DNA of 38,321 nt from Candidatus Segetimicrobium genomatis (lineage in GTDB: Bacteria; Sysuimicrobiota; Sysuimicrobiia; Sysuimicrobiales; Kaftiobacteriaceae), in contig VBAI01000009.1 of assembly GCA_005882295.1 (NCBI GenBank), positions 1 to 38,321 on the forward strand, read 5' to 3'. The notes beneath the pieces are model-generated. The model saw nothing but the letters and a program-made list of their open reading frames with translations, did not search any database and was not told the DNA's origin. Each line of letters starts with the position of its first letter. Within the stretch, counting starts at the first letter, position 1. Shown here piece after piece: positions 24,042 to 31,994 of the stretch. The position numbers and the translations under genes were made by a program.

Positions 24042-24689
24042 GTGCTGACTGCGTATCTGAAAGAACTGCAGAAAATCGCGCTGCTGCGGCCCGAGGACGA
24101 GCAGCAGTTGTGGTATCAGTACCGCATCCAGAAAGACGCCGAGAGCCGCCTGCGGCTCATCGAAGCGTACCAGCCGTTGGTGTTTAAGCTCGTCATGCAA
24201 ATCCGCCCCCCAGACGTCGTGTTGATGGACATGCTGCAGGAGGGGACGGTCGGGCTGATTGAGGCCGTGGAGCGTTTCGACCCCTCCCGAGGGGTGCGGT
24301 TCTCTACCTTTGCCGCCTATCGGGTCCGCGGGCGCGTGCTGAACTCGTTGCGACGGATCCGGCCTGTGGAGTACTCGCTGGAACAGGATGGCCAGAGCGA
24401 GATGGCGCTGGCCACACGCCTCGCCGATCCAGAATCCGATCATGCCCTCCTTGACGTCGAGGATGACGCCATGGTGGCGCAGGTCTGGCGGGCGGTGCGG
24501 GAGCTCCCGGAGCGTGAGCGTGCGATCCTGTGGGCCACCTACGCGGAATCGCGCGATCCGCGGCGCATTGCCGCGGAGCTACGAATTAGTCTGTCGCACT
24601 TCTACCGCCTGCACAAACAGGCCCTGTCGCACATGCGGCAGCTGGTGCTCGACGACGTGCAGCGGCCCAAGAATGCTCCTGGATACTAA
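24042..24689 (+). CDS. sigma-70 family RNA polymerase sigma factor
   Basis: A 215-residue sigma factor with regions 2 and 4. Region 2 contains LIEAYQPLVFKLVMQI, DMLQEGTVGLIEAVERFDPSRG and the -10 recognition/melting block RFSTFAAYRVRGRVLNSLRR (about 86-105). Region 4 ends with the helix-turn-helix RRIAAELRISLSHFYRLHKQAL. A FliA/WhiG-like or general sigma-70-like layout with a short region 3 fits better than ECF, since region 2 resembles DxFxxxRG-type motile/sporulation sigmas. The start is GTG 24042, 55 bases after tamB, with no obvious ribosome site. It sits inside the envelope cluster between tamB and bamA, so envelope gene control is a reasonable inference but untested. Confidence 0.85.
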   Translation: MLTAYLKELQKIALLRPEDEQQLWYQYRIQKDAESRLRLIEAYQPLVFKLVMQIRPPDVVLMDMLQEGTVGLIEAVERFDPSRGVRFSTFAAYRVRGRVLNSLRRIRPVEYSLEQDGQSEMALATRLADPESDHALLDVEDDAMVAQVWRAVRELPERERAILWATYAESRDPRRIAAELRISLSHFYRLHKQALSHMRQLVLDDVQRPKNAPGY

Positions 24690-24722
24690 ATACGTGTGCT
24701 CGGGATGGTGAGGAGGACCGCG

Positions 24723-25328
24723 ATGGCCGGAACAGGAGACACGCAGGTACTGACGAGGATCGGCTTTGCGCAGCGGTGGCTGGACCGGGCGAAACGCCAG
24801 TGCACCGAAGGCAACCTGACCCGGACCGCTCTGACGCTGGTGCTGGCCGGCGCGGAAGTCCACCATGCGATCGAAGCGACAGGCGCTCCGGCGGGTGTGG
24901 GGACGCGTCGGTCGACGCCGTTCGCATTCGTGCTCGTCAGTGCGGTTGTGGCTTCGGCCCTCCTCCTCGCGTCGCGGTGGCCAGTGACATCCGGGGCGGC
25001 GTCGTCGCCACCGCCGCGCCTGGTCAGGCTGTCATCGTCATCTGGCGCACTGCTTGAGGCCGTGGGGACGGCGGGGTCTGCATCAAGGCCGGCGTCGCCC
25101 TCCGCCGCCGCCGGCGGTCCCAGATCTGGACGCGTCGTGGACGCACAGGTCGCATCTCCTTCCGCCACACTCCTCGGAACGGGACACGAGCTGCCCCTTG
25201 ACCGTACAAGCGGCACTGCTCCCATCGTCGTCGGATCGTCCCATATCTCCATGTCTGAACTCATCGATCTGGTATTGACCGCCGAGCGGGCGCTGCGGCA
25301 AGAACCCGCCGGGACATCTTCCCCGTAA
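24723..25328 (+). CDS. single-pass membrane protein following the sigma factor gene
   Basis: A 201-residue protein of unknown family. Residues 1-65 are predicted cytoplasmic and helical (IGFAQRWLDRAKRQCTEGNL, then TRTALTLVLAGAEVHHAIEA). One membrane helix follows (FAFVLVSAVVASALLLAS, about 67-84), then about 115 residues rich in Ser, Pro, Ala and Gly ending with a short helix (MSELIDLVLTAERALRQEP). This topology, directly behind a sigma gene (33-base gap), is that of an anti-sigma factor, but no zinc-binding HxxxCxxC motif is present and the resemblance is only topological. ATG 24723 is chosen for GAGGAGG at 24710-24716. It could equally be an unrelated envelope protein. Confidence 0.6.
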   Translation: MAGTGDTQVLTRIGFAQRWLDRAKRQCTEGNLTRTALTLVLAGAEVHHAIEATGAPAGVGTRRSTPFAFVLVSAVVASALLLASRWPVTSGAASSPPPRLVRLSSSSGALLEAVGTAGSASRPASPSAAAGGPRSGRVVDAQVASPSATLLGTGHELPLDRTSGTAPIVVGSSHISMSELIDLVLTAERALRQEPAGTSSP

Positions 25329-25355
25329 CATCGAGTGATGCCGGTGCGCGGATCC

Positions 25356-25376
25356 GGCCGCGGTCCACGAGCGGCC
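25356..25376 (+). other. hairpin between the membrane protein gene and bamA
   Basis: GGCCGC (25356-25361) and GCGGCC (25371-25376) can pair around a 9-base loop. No T-run follows. The rest of the 80-base gap contains only the bamA ribosome site GGAGGAGAGG. Confidence 0.3.
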
Positions 25377-25408
25377 TCCGGCCGGAGTTTGTGCGTGGAG
25401 GAGAGGCG

Positions 25409-27253
25409 ATGAGCCGTCCAGCGTTCCGGCTTCTGGTGGCCCCCGTGGTGGTGGCCTGCATCGCGCTGCTCTCAGCGCCGGGGTTGACGCAGTCACCGGC
25501 GCCGCAGCCGTCTCCCGCCGCTCCCCAGCAACCCTCGCCGCCTCCCGCCTCCCCGCCGCCCCCGATCGTCAAGAGGATCGAAGTCTCGGGCAATGTGAAG
25601 ATCGCCAGCGAGCAGATTCTGGCCGTGGTCACACAGACAAAGGCGGGCGAGCTTCTCAACGACGAGAAGTTGCGGGCTGATGTGCGCGCCATCAACGATC
25701 TGGGTTGGTTCGCCGATGTATCCGCCCGGTTCGAGCCAGAGCAGGGCGGTGTCGCGGTGATTTTCCTTGTGACAGAGAATCCGACGGTCGTTGATATCGT
25801 CATCGAGGGGAATACCGCCGTCACGGCCGGCGAGATTCGCGCCGCGCTGGGGGTGCCGGTCGGCGAAGTCTTGAACCTCACCAAAATGCGCGAAGGCGCC
25901 CGTTCCGTGCAGAAGCTGTACGCGGACAAGGGGTTTGGACTGGCACGCGTCGCCGACCTGAGCCTCCTGCCTATGGAGCGTCTGAACGAAGCGCGGCTGC
26001 GGGTACGTATCGCCGAAGGGGTCGTGGAGGCGGTCCGCTTTGAGGGACTGAGGAAAACTCTGCCGGTGGTGGCGGCGCGCTATGTGCGGGAGACGAAACC
26101 CGGGGTCGTTTTCAATCTGAACGTCCTGCAGCGCGATTTACAGCGGCTGTTTGATACCGGATTGTTCGAATCCATTCGAGCTCGGCCGGAACCGGGTGCT
26201 GCTCCGGACTCCACCGTCATCACCATCGAGGTGAAGGAAGCTCGCACGGCGTCGGCCTCCTTTGGACTGGGGTATAGCTCGAGCGAAGGGTTGTTGGGAT
26301 TTATCGAGTACCGGGATCGAAACTGGCAGGGCCTGGGGCAATCCGTTGCCGTCCGCGCGGAGCGAGCCGTGCAGGAGGGCACTGCCGAGCAACTCAACTA
26401 CGAAGTGAGCCTCAACGAACCGTTTCTCGACCCGCTGGGGACCGGTCTCGATCTGAGTCTCTTTTCCCGAAATTCTGTGGAGCAGGAGTACGCCCTCCTC
26501 AGCGGGCAGGCCACATCCCGCTTTAGCCTCCGGCGGGACGGGGCGACCCTAGGGCTCAGTCGGCCGCTGGATGGCGTCACGACCGGACTGATCAGACTCC
26601 GAAGCGAGTTCACCAACTTCAGTGCCCTCCCGCTCGACCCCAGTGATCCTGTTCCGTGTGGACCGGCGCCGGATCCCCGCTGTCCCCCGCCTTCGCTGCT
26701 GACGCCGGGTCGGGTTGTCAGCTTCCAGCTCTCAGCCATCCGCGACACACGGAACTCCCGATTTGCGCCCACCTCAGGGGACCGGATTCTCGCATCCGCC
26801 GAACTGGCGCCGCTGTGGCTCGGCGGGGAATTTGACTTCACGAAACTGAACCTCGACTATCAGCGCCTGTTCCCGACAGGTGGCGGCGCGGCATTCGTCG
26901 TCCGGCTGCTCGGAGGTCTCGCCAACGGGACGGTGCCGCTGCAGGACCAGTTTGTCCTCGGGGGCCCCAGCACCGTGCGCGGGCTGCCGTCGGGCTTCAA
27001 GCGCGACACGAGCATTCTCGTCGGCAACCTGGAGTACCGGTTCCCAATGAGCGCGCTCATCCCGTCGTTTACAGATGTGAGCTTGGTGCTCTTCGCCGAC
27101 AGTGGAGCCGCCCCACTGGACAGTACTCCCGAGACAGGATATGGCGTCGGCATCGCCATTAACACGCCGCTGGGCCCGATCCGCATCGACCTGGCGTGGC
27201 GCGGGCTCGATGGGAGCCGGCAGACGTGGCTGTCCCTTGGGGCACCCTTCTAA
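25409..27253 (+). CDS. bamA: outer membrane protein assembly factor BamA
   Basis: A 614-residue Omp85 protein: signal peptide (about 1-28), a Pro/Ala/Gln-rich linker (about 29-52), then three POTRA domains (about 53-290), the first starting IVKRIEVSGNVKIASEQIL, the second VVDIVIEGNTAVTAGEI, the third VVEAVRFEGLRKTLPVV. The 16-strand barrel runs from about 300, with the conserved QFVLGGPSTVRGLPSGF (VRG motif of loop 6) and the terminal LAWRGLDGSRQTWLSLGAPF, ending in Phe as barrel proteins do. Three POTRAs instead of five is usual outside Proteobacteria. ATG 25409 follows GGAGGAGAGG. It inserts beta-barrel proteins into the outer membrane and probably works with the TamB and Skp-like neighbours. 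Confidence 0.94.
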   Translation: MSRPAFRLLVAPVVVACIALLSAPGLTQSPAPQPSPAAPQQPSPPPASPPPPIVKRIEVSGNVKIASEQILAVVTQTKAGELLNDEKLRADVRAINDLGWFADVSARFEPEQGGVAVIFLVTENPTVVDIVIEGNTAVTAGEIRAALGVPVGEVLNLTKMREGARSVQKLYADKGFGLARVADLSLLPMERLNEARLRVRIAEGVVEAVRFEGLRKTLPVVAARYVRETKPGVVFNLNVLQRDLQRLFDTGLFESIRARPEPGAAPDSTVITIEVKEARTASASFGLGYSSSEGLLGFIEYRDRNWQGLGQSVAVRAERAVQEGTAEQLNYEVSLNEPFLDPLGTGLDLSLFSRNSVEQEYALLSGQATSRFSLRRDGATLGLSRPLDGVTTGLIRLRSEFTNFSALPLDPSDPVPCGPAPDPRCPPPSLLTPGRVVSFQLSAIRDTRNSRFAPTSGDRILASAELAPLWLGGEFDFTKLNLDYQRLFPTGGGAAFVVRLLGGLANGTVPLQDQFVLGGPSTVRGLPSGFKRDTSILVGNLEYRFPMSALIPSFTDVSLVLFADSGAAPLDSTPETGYGVGIAINTPLGPIRIDLAWRGLDGSRQTWLSLGAPF

Positions 27254-27263
27254 CAGGAAACGA

Positions 27264-27354
27264 CGTTGGAACGTTGGAGCGTTGGAAAGGTGAAGAGTTA
27301 CGACCAGCGTCCCCAGGAAGAACTCTCCAACTTTCCAACTTTCCAACTCTTCAA
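27264..27354. repeat. inverted pair of 8-nt tandem arrays behind bamA
   Basis: Left arm 27264-27299 reads cgttggaa, cgttggag, cgttggaa, aggtgaag and a partial. Right arm 27323-27354 reads ctctccaa, ctttccaa, ctttccaa, ctcttcaa. Both keep an 8-nt period, and they are complementary around a 23-base loop. It lies between the bamA stop and the next gene and is in frame with that gene. The unit is nearly the same as at 32803-32894. Confidence 0.8.
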
Positions 27355-28669
27355 CTCCGCGGAGCCGAGGTTTCCCGCGACGCGGACGATTCGCTCGAGC
27401 GTCGCCCCGCTTATCGGCTTGCTGATGCTCGCCGCCGGCGTCGCGCCTGCCTGGGGCCAGACGGCGGTCCAGCAGGTGGTGGTCGAACTCAGCTTTGACG
27501 GCGCCACGCCTCACCGGATCATCCGGGACCGCCTCGAGGCGACGGTGAGCAGCGTCGCCGAGCGCCTGCTGCTTGGCCGCCCTTTGGAGCAGGTCGCGGC
27601 CTTGCTGCCCAGGCCAGAAGAGGCGATTGCCAGCGTGATCGAACGCGTCGCCGTCGGCTACGCTGTTGCCGACGCGGCGGTGCGTCCCAGCGCAACCACG
27701 GTGGTCAGCATCCGCATGCGGCCGGTCCGTCCCGTCGTGCGCGAGATCACCGTGATCCCCGACCTGCGCGCGCTGCACCAGCGCGTCCAGCCCCTCCTGA
27801 CCGGGCTACTGTCGGGACCGGCGGCGGAGATCCAGGTGTTGATGACCGGGCTGCCGGTGGCGTCACTGCAGTGGGCGGACTCGCTGATCGAGCTTCGGGT
27901 CCGCGACGTCGTGGAGGCGGCGCTGCCAGGATTCACCGCCACGATCCGGATCCATCCCGCGGAAGCCGCGCAGCTCGACCTGACGATCGTGCCCAAAGAC
28001 TCACGCGTCATCCGCAACATCGGCGTGCGGTTCCGGTCCACATCAATTCCCATCGTGCTGTTGGACCAGCATGGTCCGCAGGTCGCCTCCATGGCGGAAC
28101 CGTTACGCGGCCTCCCGGTCGCCTTTGCCGGGACTGTGCGGCGCGCCCTGGAGCGAATGCTCAACGAGCAGCTGGCGGCGTACCCTCCTGCCGCGGATTA
28201 CAATATCGTGGCCACCTCCCGGATCGAGGCCGCTGAGACCACCTACGTGACCGTCTCCGCGGAATCGCTGGTGTACCGGGCACGGGTCGAAGCCCGCCTC
28301 AATATCGGGCCCAGCGCGCCCGGCCCGGAAGTCGTGGTCCACTTGGGCCGGCTGGTTGCCCCGCCGCTGGAGCCGTTCCTCGAGGTCCGCCTGGTGCCGA
28401 CCCCTCTCTCGCTCACGGCAGACCTGGGCTTTCGCTACGAGGTGTCCCCGGTCTCGTCGCTGGGGGTGACCTATGCGCCGTCGACGCAGGAGACCATGCT
28501 GTGGACGACCGTGCAGGTCAGCCCCGATCTCGGCCTGCGCGGGGAGTGGGCGGTGCCCACCCAGGTGTTTGAAGGGACGCTGACCTACCGCCTCAACGAG
28601 TTCCTGGCGTGGGAACTCGTCGGCACATCACGCGGCGACGTGTGGCTGCGGCTGACCAGCAACCTGTGA
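27266..28669 (+). CDS. exported protein of unknown function, between bamA and the skp-like genes
   Basis: I do not recognise this family. The open frame from TTG 27266 has 467 codons, but the first about 45 translate the inverted array. A hydrophobic signal-peptide-like segment, VAPLIGLLMLAAGVAPAWGQ, starts near codon 46, so the true start probably lies later; no ATG or GTG is available before it (ATT 27389 would give a perfect signal peptide, and TTG 27419 is too late). TTG 27266 itself has an AGGA 7 bases upstream. The mature part has a helical middle and a beta-rich C-terminal 130 residues ending WLRLTSNL, possibly a small barrel or barrel-associated domain. The position suggests a periplasmic or outer-membrane role with BamA. 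Confidence 0.6.
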   Translation: MERWSVGKVKSYDQRPQEELSNFPTFQLFNSAEPRFPATRTIRSSVAPLIGLLMLAAGVAPAWGQTAVQQVVVELSFDGATPHRIIRDRLEATVSSVAERLLLGRPLEQVAALLPRPEEAIASVIERVAVGYAVADAAVRPSATTVVSIRMRPVRPVVREITVIPDLRALHQRVQPLLTGLLSGPAAEIQVLMTGLPVASLQWADSLIELRVRDVVEAALPGFTATIRIHPAEAAQLDLTIVPKDSRVIRNIGVRFRSTSIPIVLLDQHGPQVASMAEPLRGLPVAFAGTVRRALERMLNEQLAAYPPAADYNIVATSRIEAAETTYVTVSAESLVYRARVEARLNIGPSAPGPEVVVHLGRLVAPPLEPFLEVRLVPTPLSLTADLGFRYEVSPVSSLGVTYAPSTQETMLWTTVQVSPDLGLRGEWAVPTQVFEGTLTYRLNEFLAWELVGTSRGDVWLRLTSNL

Positions 28670-28679
28670 AACAGGAAAA

Positions 28680-28962
28680 GGGAAGAGGGATAAGGGAAGA
28701 GGGAAGACGGAAAGCACGCGGTGTTGGGTATGGTGAGGTACAATTGTGTGAGCGATTTGGCATGAGGTGAGGAAGCGGGTAGTAGTTCCTTCTTCCCTCT
28801 TCCTTCTTCCATTTTCCCTAGAGGAGGCTTGTGATGCAGATTCGAGGGAAGACAATTCGCACGCGGTGTTGGGTATGGTGAGGTACAATTGTGTGAGCGA
28901 TTTGGCATGAGGTGAGGAAGCGGGTAGTAGTTCCTTCTTCCCTCTTCCTTCTTCCATTTTCC
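28680..28962. repeat. inverted 7-nt tandem arrays, right arm duplicated
   Basis: Left arm 28680-28714 has 7-nt units gggaaga, gggataa, gggaaga, gggaaga, cggaaag. The pyrimidine right arm (ttcttcc, ctcttcc, ttcttcc, attttcc) occurs twice, at 28790-28817 and 28935-28962, because of the 145-bp duplication. One strand is almost pure purine. Either right arm could pair with the left arm. Confidence 0.75.
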
Positions 28963-29003
28963 CTAGAGGAGGCTTGTGATGCAGATTCGAGGGAAGACAA
29001 TTC
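28714..29003 (+). repeat. perfect 145-bp tandem duplication
   Basis: Copy 1 (28714-28858) and copy 2 (28859-29003) are identical over all 145 bases. Each contains a TACAAT hexamer (28739 and 28884), the pyrimidine array, the ribosome site GAGGAGG and the first eight codons of the skp-like gene. Only copy 2 continues into the gene. Perfect identity means the duplication is recent, kept identical, or an assembly error. Confidence 0.95.
28834..28881 (+). CDS. 15-codon leader reading frame created by the duplication
   Basis: The first copy of the duplicated ribosome site and start codon (GAGGAGG, 6 bases, ATG 28834) opens a frame of the same first eight codons as the skp-like gene (MQIRGKTI), then RTRCWVW and TGA at 28879-28881. 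It should be translated as well as the real gene because the initiation region is identical. It is probably a by-product, but it could affect translation of the downstream gene. Confidence 0.5.
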   Translation: MQIRGKTIRTRCWVW

Positions 29004-29440
29004 CCACGCTCTGGCTCGGCGGTGCGGCCGTTGTCGCTCTGCTGGTCCTGATCGGCCTGGTGGCGTGGCAGAGCGGCCCGGTCCTGGGGCAGTCGTTTAC
29101 CATCGGGTATGTGGACATGCAGCGCGCCCTGGATAACCACCCGCGCAAGGCCTCGTCAGAACGCGCCCTGCAGGAGTTCTTTCAGGCCAAGCAACGCGAG
29201 TTCCAGCAACGGGTCAAGAGCCTGGGGCCGGTGCAGCGCCAGGAGCTGGACCGTCAGCTCCAGCAGGAGTTCGTGCAGAAACGCGAGGAGCTGCTGAGCG
29301 GGCTGGACAAAGACATCCGCGTGGCCGTCGAGAAGGTCGGCCGCGACCACGGCATGAGCATCGTACTCGACCGCACCGTCGTGCTGTACGGCGGGGTGGA
29401 CCTGACCGACGCGGTGATCGCCCAGTTGACTGCGAAGTAG
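28979..29440 (+). CDS. Skp/OmpH-like periplasmic chaperone 1
   Basis: A 153-residue OmpH-family protein. A signal peptide or anchor (LWLGGAAVVALLVLIGLVAW, about 11-30) is followed by GYVDMQRALDNHPRKASSE, a Gln/Glu/Arg-rich coiled coil (about 62-115) and the closing strands DHGMSIVLDRTVVLYGGVDLT, given here in two parts. This is the usual Skp fold, a trimer that holds unfolded outer-membrane proteins for BamA. ATG 28979 is chosen with GAGGAGG 6 bases upstream; GTG 28976 is in frame just before it. First of three tandem paralogues sharing a C-terminal (G/A)G-(V/I)-D-(L/I)-T motif. Confidence 0.85.
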   Translation: MQIRGKTIPTLWLGGAAVVALLVLIGLVAWQSGPVLGQSFTIGYVDMQRALDNHPRKASSERALQEFFQAKQREFQQRVKSLGPVQRQELDRQLQQEFVQKREELLSGLDKDIRVAVEKVGRDHGMSIVLDRTVVLYGGVDLTDAVIAQLTAK

Positions 29441-29456
29441 GGTTCCCGTCTCCGAC

Positions 29457-30575
29457 ATGTGGCAGGGACATGCGGCGCGGACCACGGTGCGGGCCGGGTT
29501 TCTCCTGGTCCTCGCGGTGGTATTGGCGGGAGGTTGCCGGGGACGGGTCCGCAGCACCTCCGCCCCGGTGGCAGAGACCCGTGTGGGCGTCGTCGACTTG
29601 CAGGTTGTGACCCGCGCGCACCCTCACTGGCAGGAGCTCAATGCCGTGGTCCAGCAGGTGGCGGACGTGCAGGCGCAACTGGCCCTGCTCCCGGGGGCGC
29701 CGGTCATGCCTGAGGTCGATGTGCAGCGCGCGCTCGACCTGGAAGCACGCCAGCTGCAGGGCGAGCTAGACAAGGAGCTGGCCTTCGTCAAACAAGACAC
29801 CGAGCGGCGCCTGGAGGCCTTCGCGGACGGGTTGCGCACCGAGCAGGCGGCCAAGATCGATCAGGTCCGTCAGGACCTGGAGGCCCAGGGGGGTCGGGCG
29901 ATCCTGGCCAAGCGCGACGAGTTGCGTGCGCAGTTGCGCGAGGCCGAGCAATCCATCCGTGATGAGTACCGCTATCCTCTGCTGAACCTTCGCCTGCGGG
30001 CCGAGGTGGCAGGCCTCACCTCAGAAGAAGAGGCGAAGCAACTGCAGCAGCAAGTCCAGGCCCTGCAGGATGAGCGCGCACAGCGCATCGCCGCCAAGGC
30101 GGACGAGACGCAAAAAGCGTTTACGGCGTTTCAGAAGGCCAAAGAGGATGAGATCAACGCGAAGCTGTTGACCGCGGAGCAGGCGGCGCAGGCAGAGGCG
30201 CAGCAGCGGCTGCTGGTCCGCCAGCAGGAACTGCAAGAAGAACTGAGACACACCGCAGCCGGCATGGAAGAGACATTCCGCGCCCGCCTGGACCGGCGCC
30301 GCAAGGAACTCCTGGCCGCGGCCCAGGGGCCGGTGCCAGGACGGCAGGGCACATATACGGAGAGTCTGGGCGAACGCACCCGGCGGCTGCGGGCGGAACT
30401 GGCGTCCCTGCAAGAGCAGCGGGTCCGGCTCGAGGACGGCATCCTGGCCGAGGTGAAAATCGAGGTCGCGGCCATCGCGCAGGACCGCAGACTCGATGTG
30501 GTCCTGACCCGATTCGTCAGCAATGTGGCCGGGATCGACATTACCACCGACGTGGTCGAGAAGCTGAAGCGATGA
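29457..30575 (+). CDS. Skp/OmpH-like lipoprotein 2 with long coiled coil
   Basis: A 372-residue protein with a lipoprotein-type signal (AGFLLVLAVVLAGGC, lipidation Cys about residue 27). An OmpH-like start (GVVDLQVVTRAHPHWQEL) is followed by a very long coiled coil rich in Gln, Glu, Ala and Arg (about 75-330). The OmpH closing segment comes last ([33 protein letters not shown] in two parts). It is more than twice normal Skp length, so the helical tentacles would be much longer. Membrane anchoring would hold the chaperone at one membrane. ATG 29457 has no clear ribosome site; it begins 16 bases after the previous stop. The stop overlaps the next start (ATGA). Confidence 0.8.
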   Translation: MWQGHAARTTVRAGFLLVLAVVLAGGCRGRVRSTSAPVAETRVGVVDLQVVTRAHPHWQELNAVVQQVADVQAQLALLPGAPVMPEVDVQRALDLEARQLQGELDKELAFVKQDTERRLEAFADGLRTEQAAKIDQVRQDLEAQGGRAILAKRDELRAQLREAEQSIRDEYRYPLLNLRLRAEVAGLTSEEEAKQLQQQVQALQDERAQRIAAKADETQKAFTAFQKAKEDEINAKLLTAEQAAQAEAQQRLLVRQQELQEELRHTAAGMEETFRARLDRRRKELLAAAQGPVPGRQGTYTESLGERTRRLRAELASLQEQRVRLEDGILAEVKIEVAAIAQDRRLDVVLTRFVSNVAGIDITTDVVEKLKR

Positions 30576-30982
30576 ACGCCGCGGGAACGCGAGGATGGGT
30601 TCCGCTCGTTGTCGGTGTGCTTCTCGTGGCGACCGGATGCGGACCGCGGATCGGGGTGGTGGACTCCAAGCGGATCATCAACGAGAGTGTGCTGGGGCTC
30701 TCCTACCAGAAGCAGCTCGATGACCGGGAGAAGGCTATGGTGGCGGATCTGCGTCTGCTCACCGGGCAACTCAGTAAAGAGGACCTGGAAGGCCGCCGGC
30801 AGACGTATCTGAAGGAACTCGCTGCGCTGCGTCGTGATCTCGAAGAGCAGCTCAATGAACGTGTCCACGCCGCGGTGGCGGATGAAGCACGCCGGCGGCG
30901 GCTGCGGGTGGTCCTGGTCAAGCAGGCCATCAGATTCGGCGGCATCGATATCACAGACGTGGTGCTGGCCAGACTCAAATGA
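30572..30982 (+). CDS. Skp/OmpH-like lipoprotein 3
   Basis: A 136-residue protein with lipoprotein signal [12 protein letters not shown] (Cys about 23). [20 protein letters not shown] follows, then a coiled coil (about 48-105) and the closing [20 protein letters not shown]. The start ATG 30572 overlaps the previous stop as ATGA, so it is translationally coupled. Shorter than most Skp (about 140 mature). Likely a membrane-tethered relative of the two preceding proteins; what it binds is unknown. It ends 16 bases before lpxD. Confidence 0.8.
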   Translation: MNAAGTRGWVPLVVGVLLVATGCGPRIGVVDSKRIINESVLGLSYQKQLDDREKAMVADLRLLTGQLSKEDLEGRRQTYLKELAALRRDLEEQLNERVHAAVADEARRRRLRVVLVKQAIRFGGIDITDVVLARLK

Positions 30983-30998
30983 TGGGCGTGGGGGCAGC

Positions 30999-31994
30999 AT
31001 GAAGCTCCGCGAGCTGGCTGTGGCGATTGGCGGAGAACTCGTGGGGGACGGCGAGGTCGTGGTCACAAGCGTCACCGAGGTCGGGCGTGCGGTTCCTGGG
31101 GCGCTGGTGATGGTGCGCGAGGCGCACCTGCTCTCACTCGCGGAGGCGAGCACGGCCTCCGCGCTGCTCCTTTCGCAAGACCTGCGGGCCATGGTCAAAC
31201 CCGCGGTTCGGGTCAAGGATGCGCGGCTGGCGTTGGCGCGGGCGATCGCGTTGCTGTATCCTGCGCCGCCCGCCCCTCCCGGGGTGCATCCCACGGCGGT
31301 CATCGGCGGGCAGACCATTGTTGGCACGGGGGGATTCGTTGGTCCATACGTCGTGATCGGCGAGGGGTCGCGGATCAGCGACGGCGTGACCATCATGGCC
31401 GGGTGCGTGCTGGGTCGCCAGGTGACCGTTGGCGAGGGCACCGTCATCTATCCCCGCGTGGCCGTGTACGATCGCACCGAGATCGGCCGGCGGGTCATCC
31501 TGCACAGCGGTGCGGTGGTTGGCAGCGATGGTTTCGGCTATGCGGTCAGTGCGGGCGAGCACGTGAAGATTCCGCATATCGGTCGTGTGGTGATTGAAGA
31601 CGATGTGGAGATCGGCGCCAACACGACAATCGACCGGGCGACGCTCGGCGAGACCCGCATTGGCGCCGGCACGAAAATTGACAATCTCGTGCAGGTGGCC
31701 CACAACGTCACCGTTGGGCGAGGGGTCGTGATCGTGGCCCAGTGCGGTATCGCCGGGAGTGTCATCATCGGGGACGGCGCGGTGTTGGCCGGACAGATTG
31801 GGGTGAAGGACCACGTCCACATCGGCGCACGCGCGACGATTCTGGCTAAGTCCGCCGTGACCAAGGACGTGCCGGAGGGAGCGGTGTTTTCCGGGAATCC
31901 CGCCCGCCCCCACCGTGAAGGCCTCAAGCAGCAGGCCGCGCTGCACCGGATGCTGCACACAGATTCCCCACCGCGCCATCGCAACGCGGGATGA
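30999..31994 (+). CDS. lpxD: UDP-3-O-acylglucosamine N-acyltransferase
   Basis: A 331-residue enzyme adding the second (N-linked) acyl chain in lipid A synthesis, using acyl-ACP. The N-terminal uridine-binding domain ([20 protein letters not shown] to about 95) is followed by the left-handed beta helix with hexapeptide repeats. Conserved blocks are [28 protein letters not shown], and QVAHNVTVG with the catalytic His. A helical tail ends the protein. The length is normal. ATG 30999 has GGGGG just upstream; a longer frame into the previous gene is rejected. Its stop overlaps the lpxC start (ATGA at 31991). Confidence 0.95.
   Translation: MKLRELAVAIGGELVGDGEVVVTSVTEVGRAVPGALVMVREAHLLSLAEASTASALLLSQDLRAMVKPAVRVKDARLALARAIALLYPAPPAPPGVHPTAVIGGQTIVGTGGFVGPYVVIGEGSRISDGVTIMAGCVLGRQVTVGEGTVIYPRVAVYDRTEIGRRVILHSGAVVGSDGFGYAVSAGEHVKIPHIGRVVIEDDVEIGANTTIDRATLGETRIGAGTKIDNLVQVAHNVTVGRGVVIVAQCGIAGSVIIGDGAVLAGQIGVKDHVHIGARATILAKSAVTKDVPEGAVFSGNPARPHREGLKQQAALHRMLHTDSPPRHRNAG

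Noticed and set aside
24020-24055. GAAACTT near the sigma factor start, as an ECF-type -35 box
   Set aside because: The matching -10 would fall inside the coding region and the spacing is poor.
28739-28744. TACAAT in each 145-bp copy as a promoter for the skp-like gene
   Set aside because: No -35 at suitable spacing; the sequence 17 bp upstream (ACGCGG) does not match.
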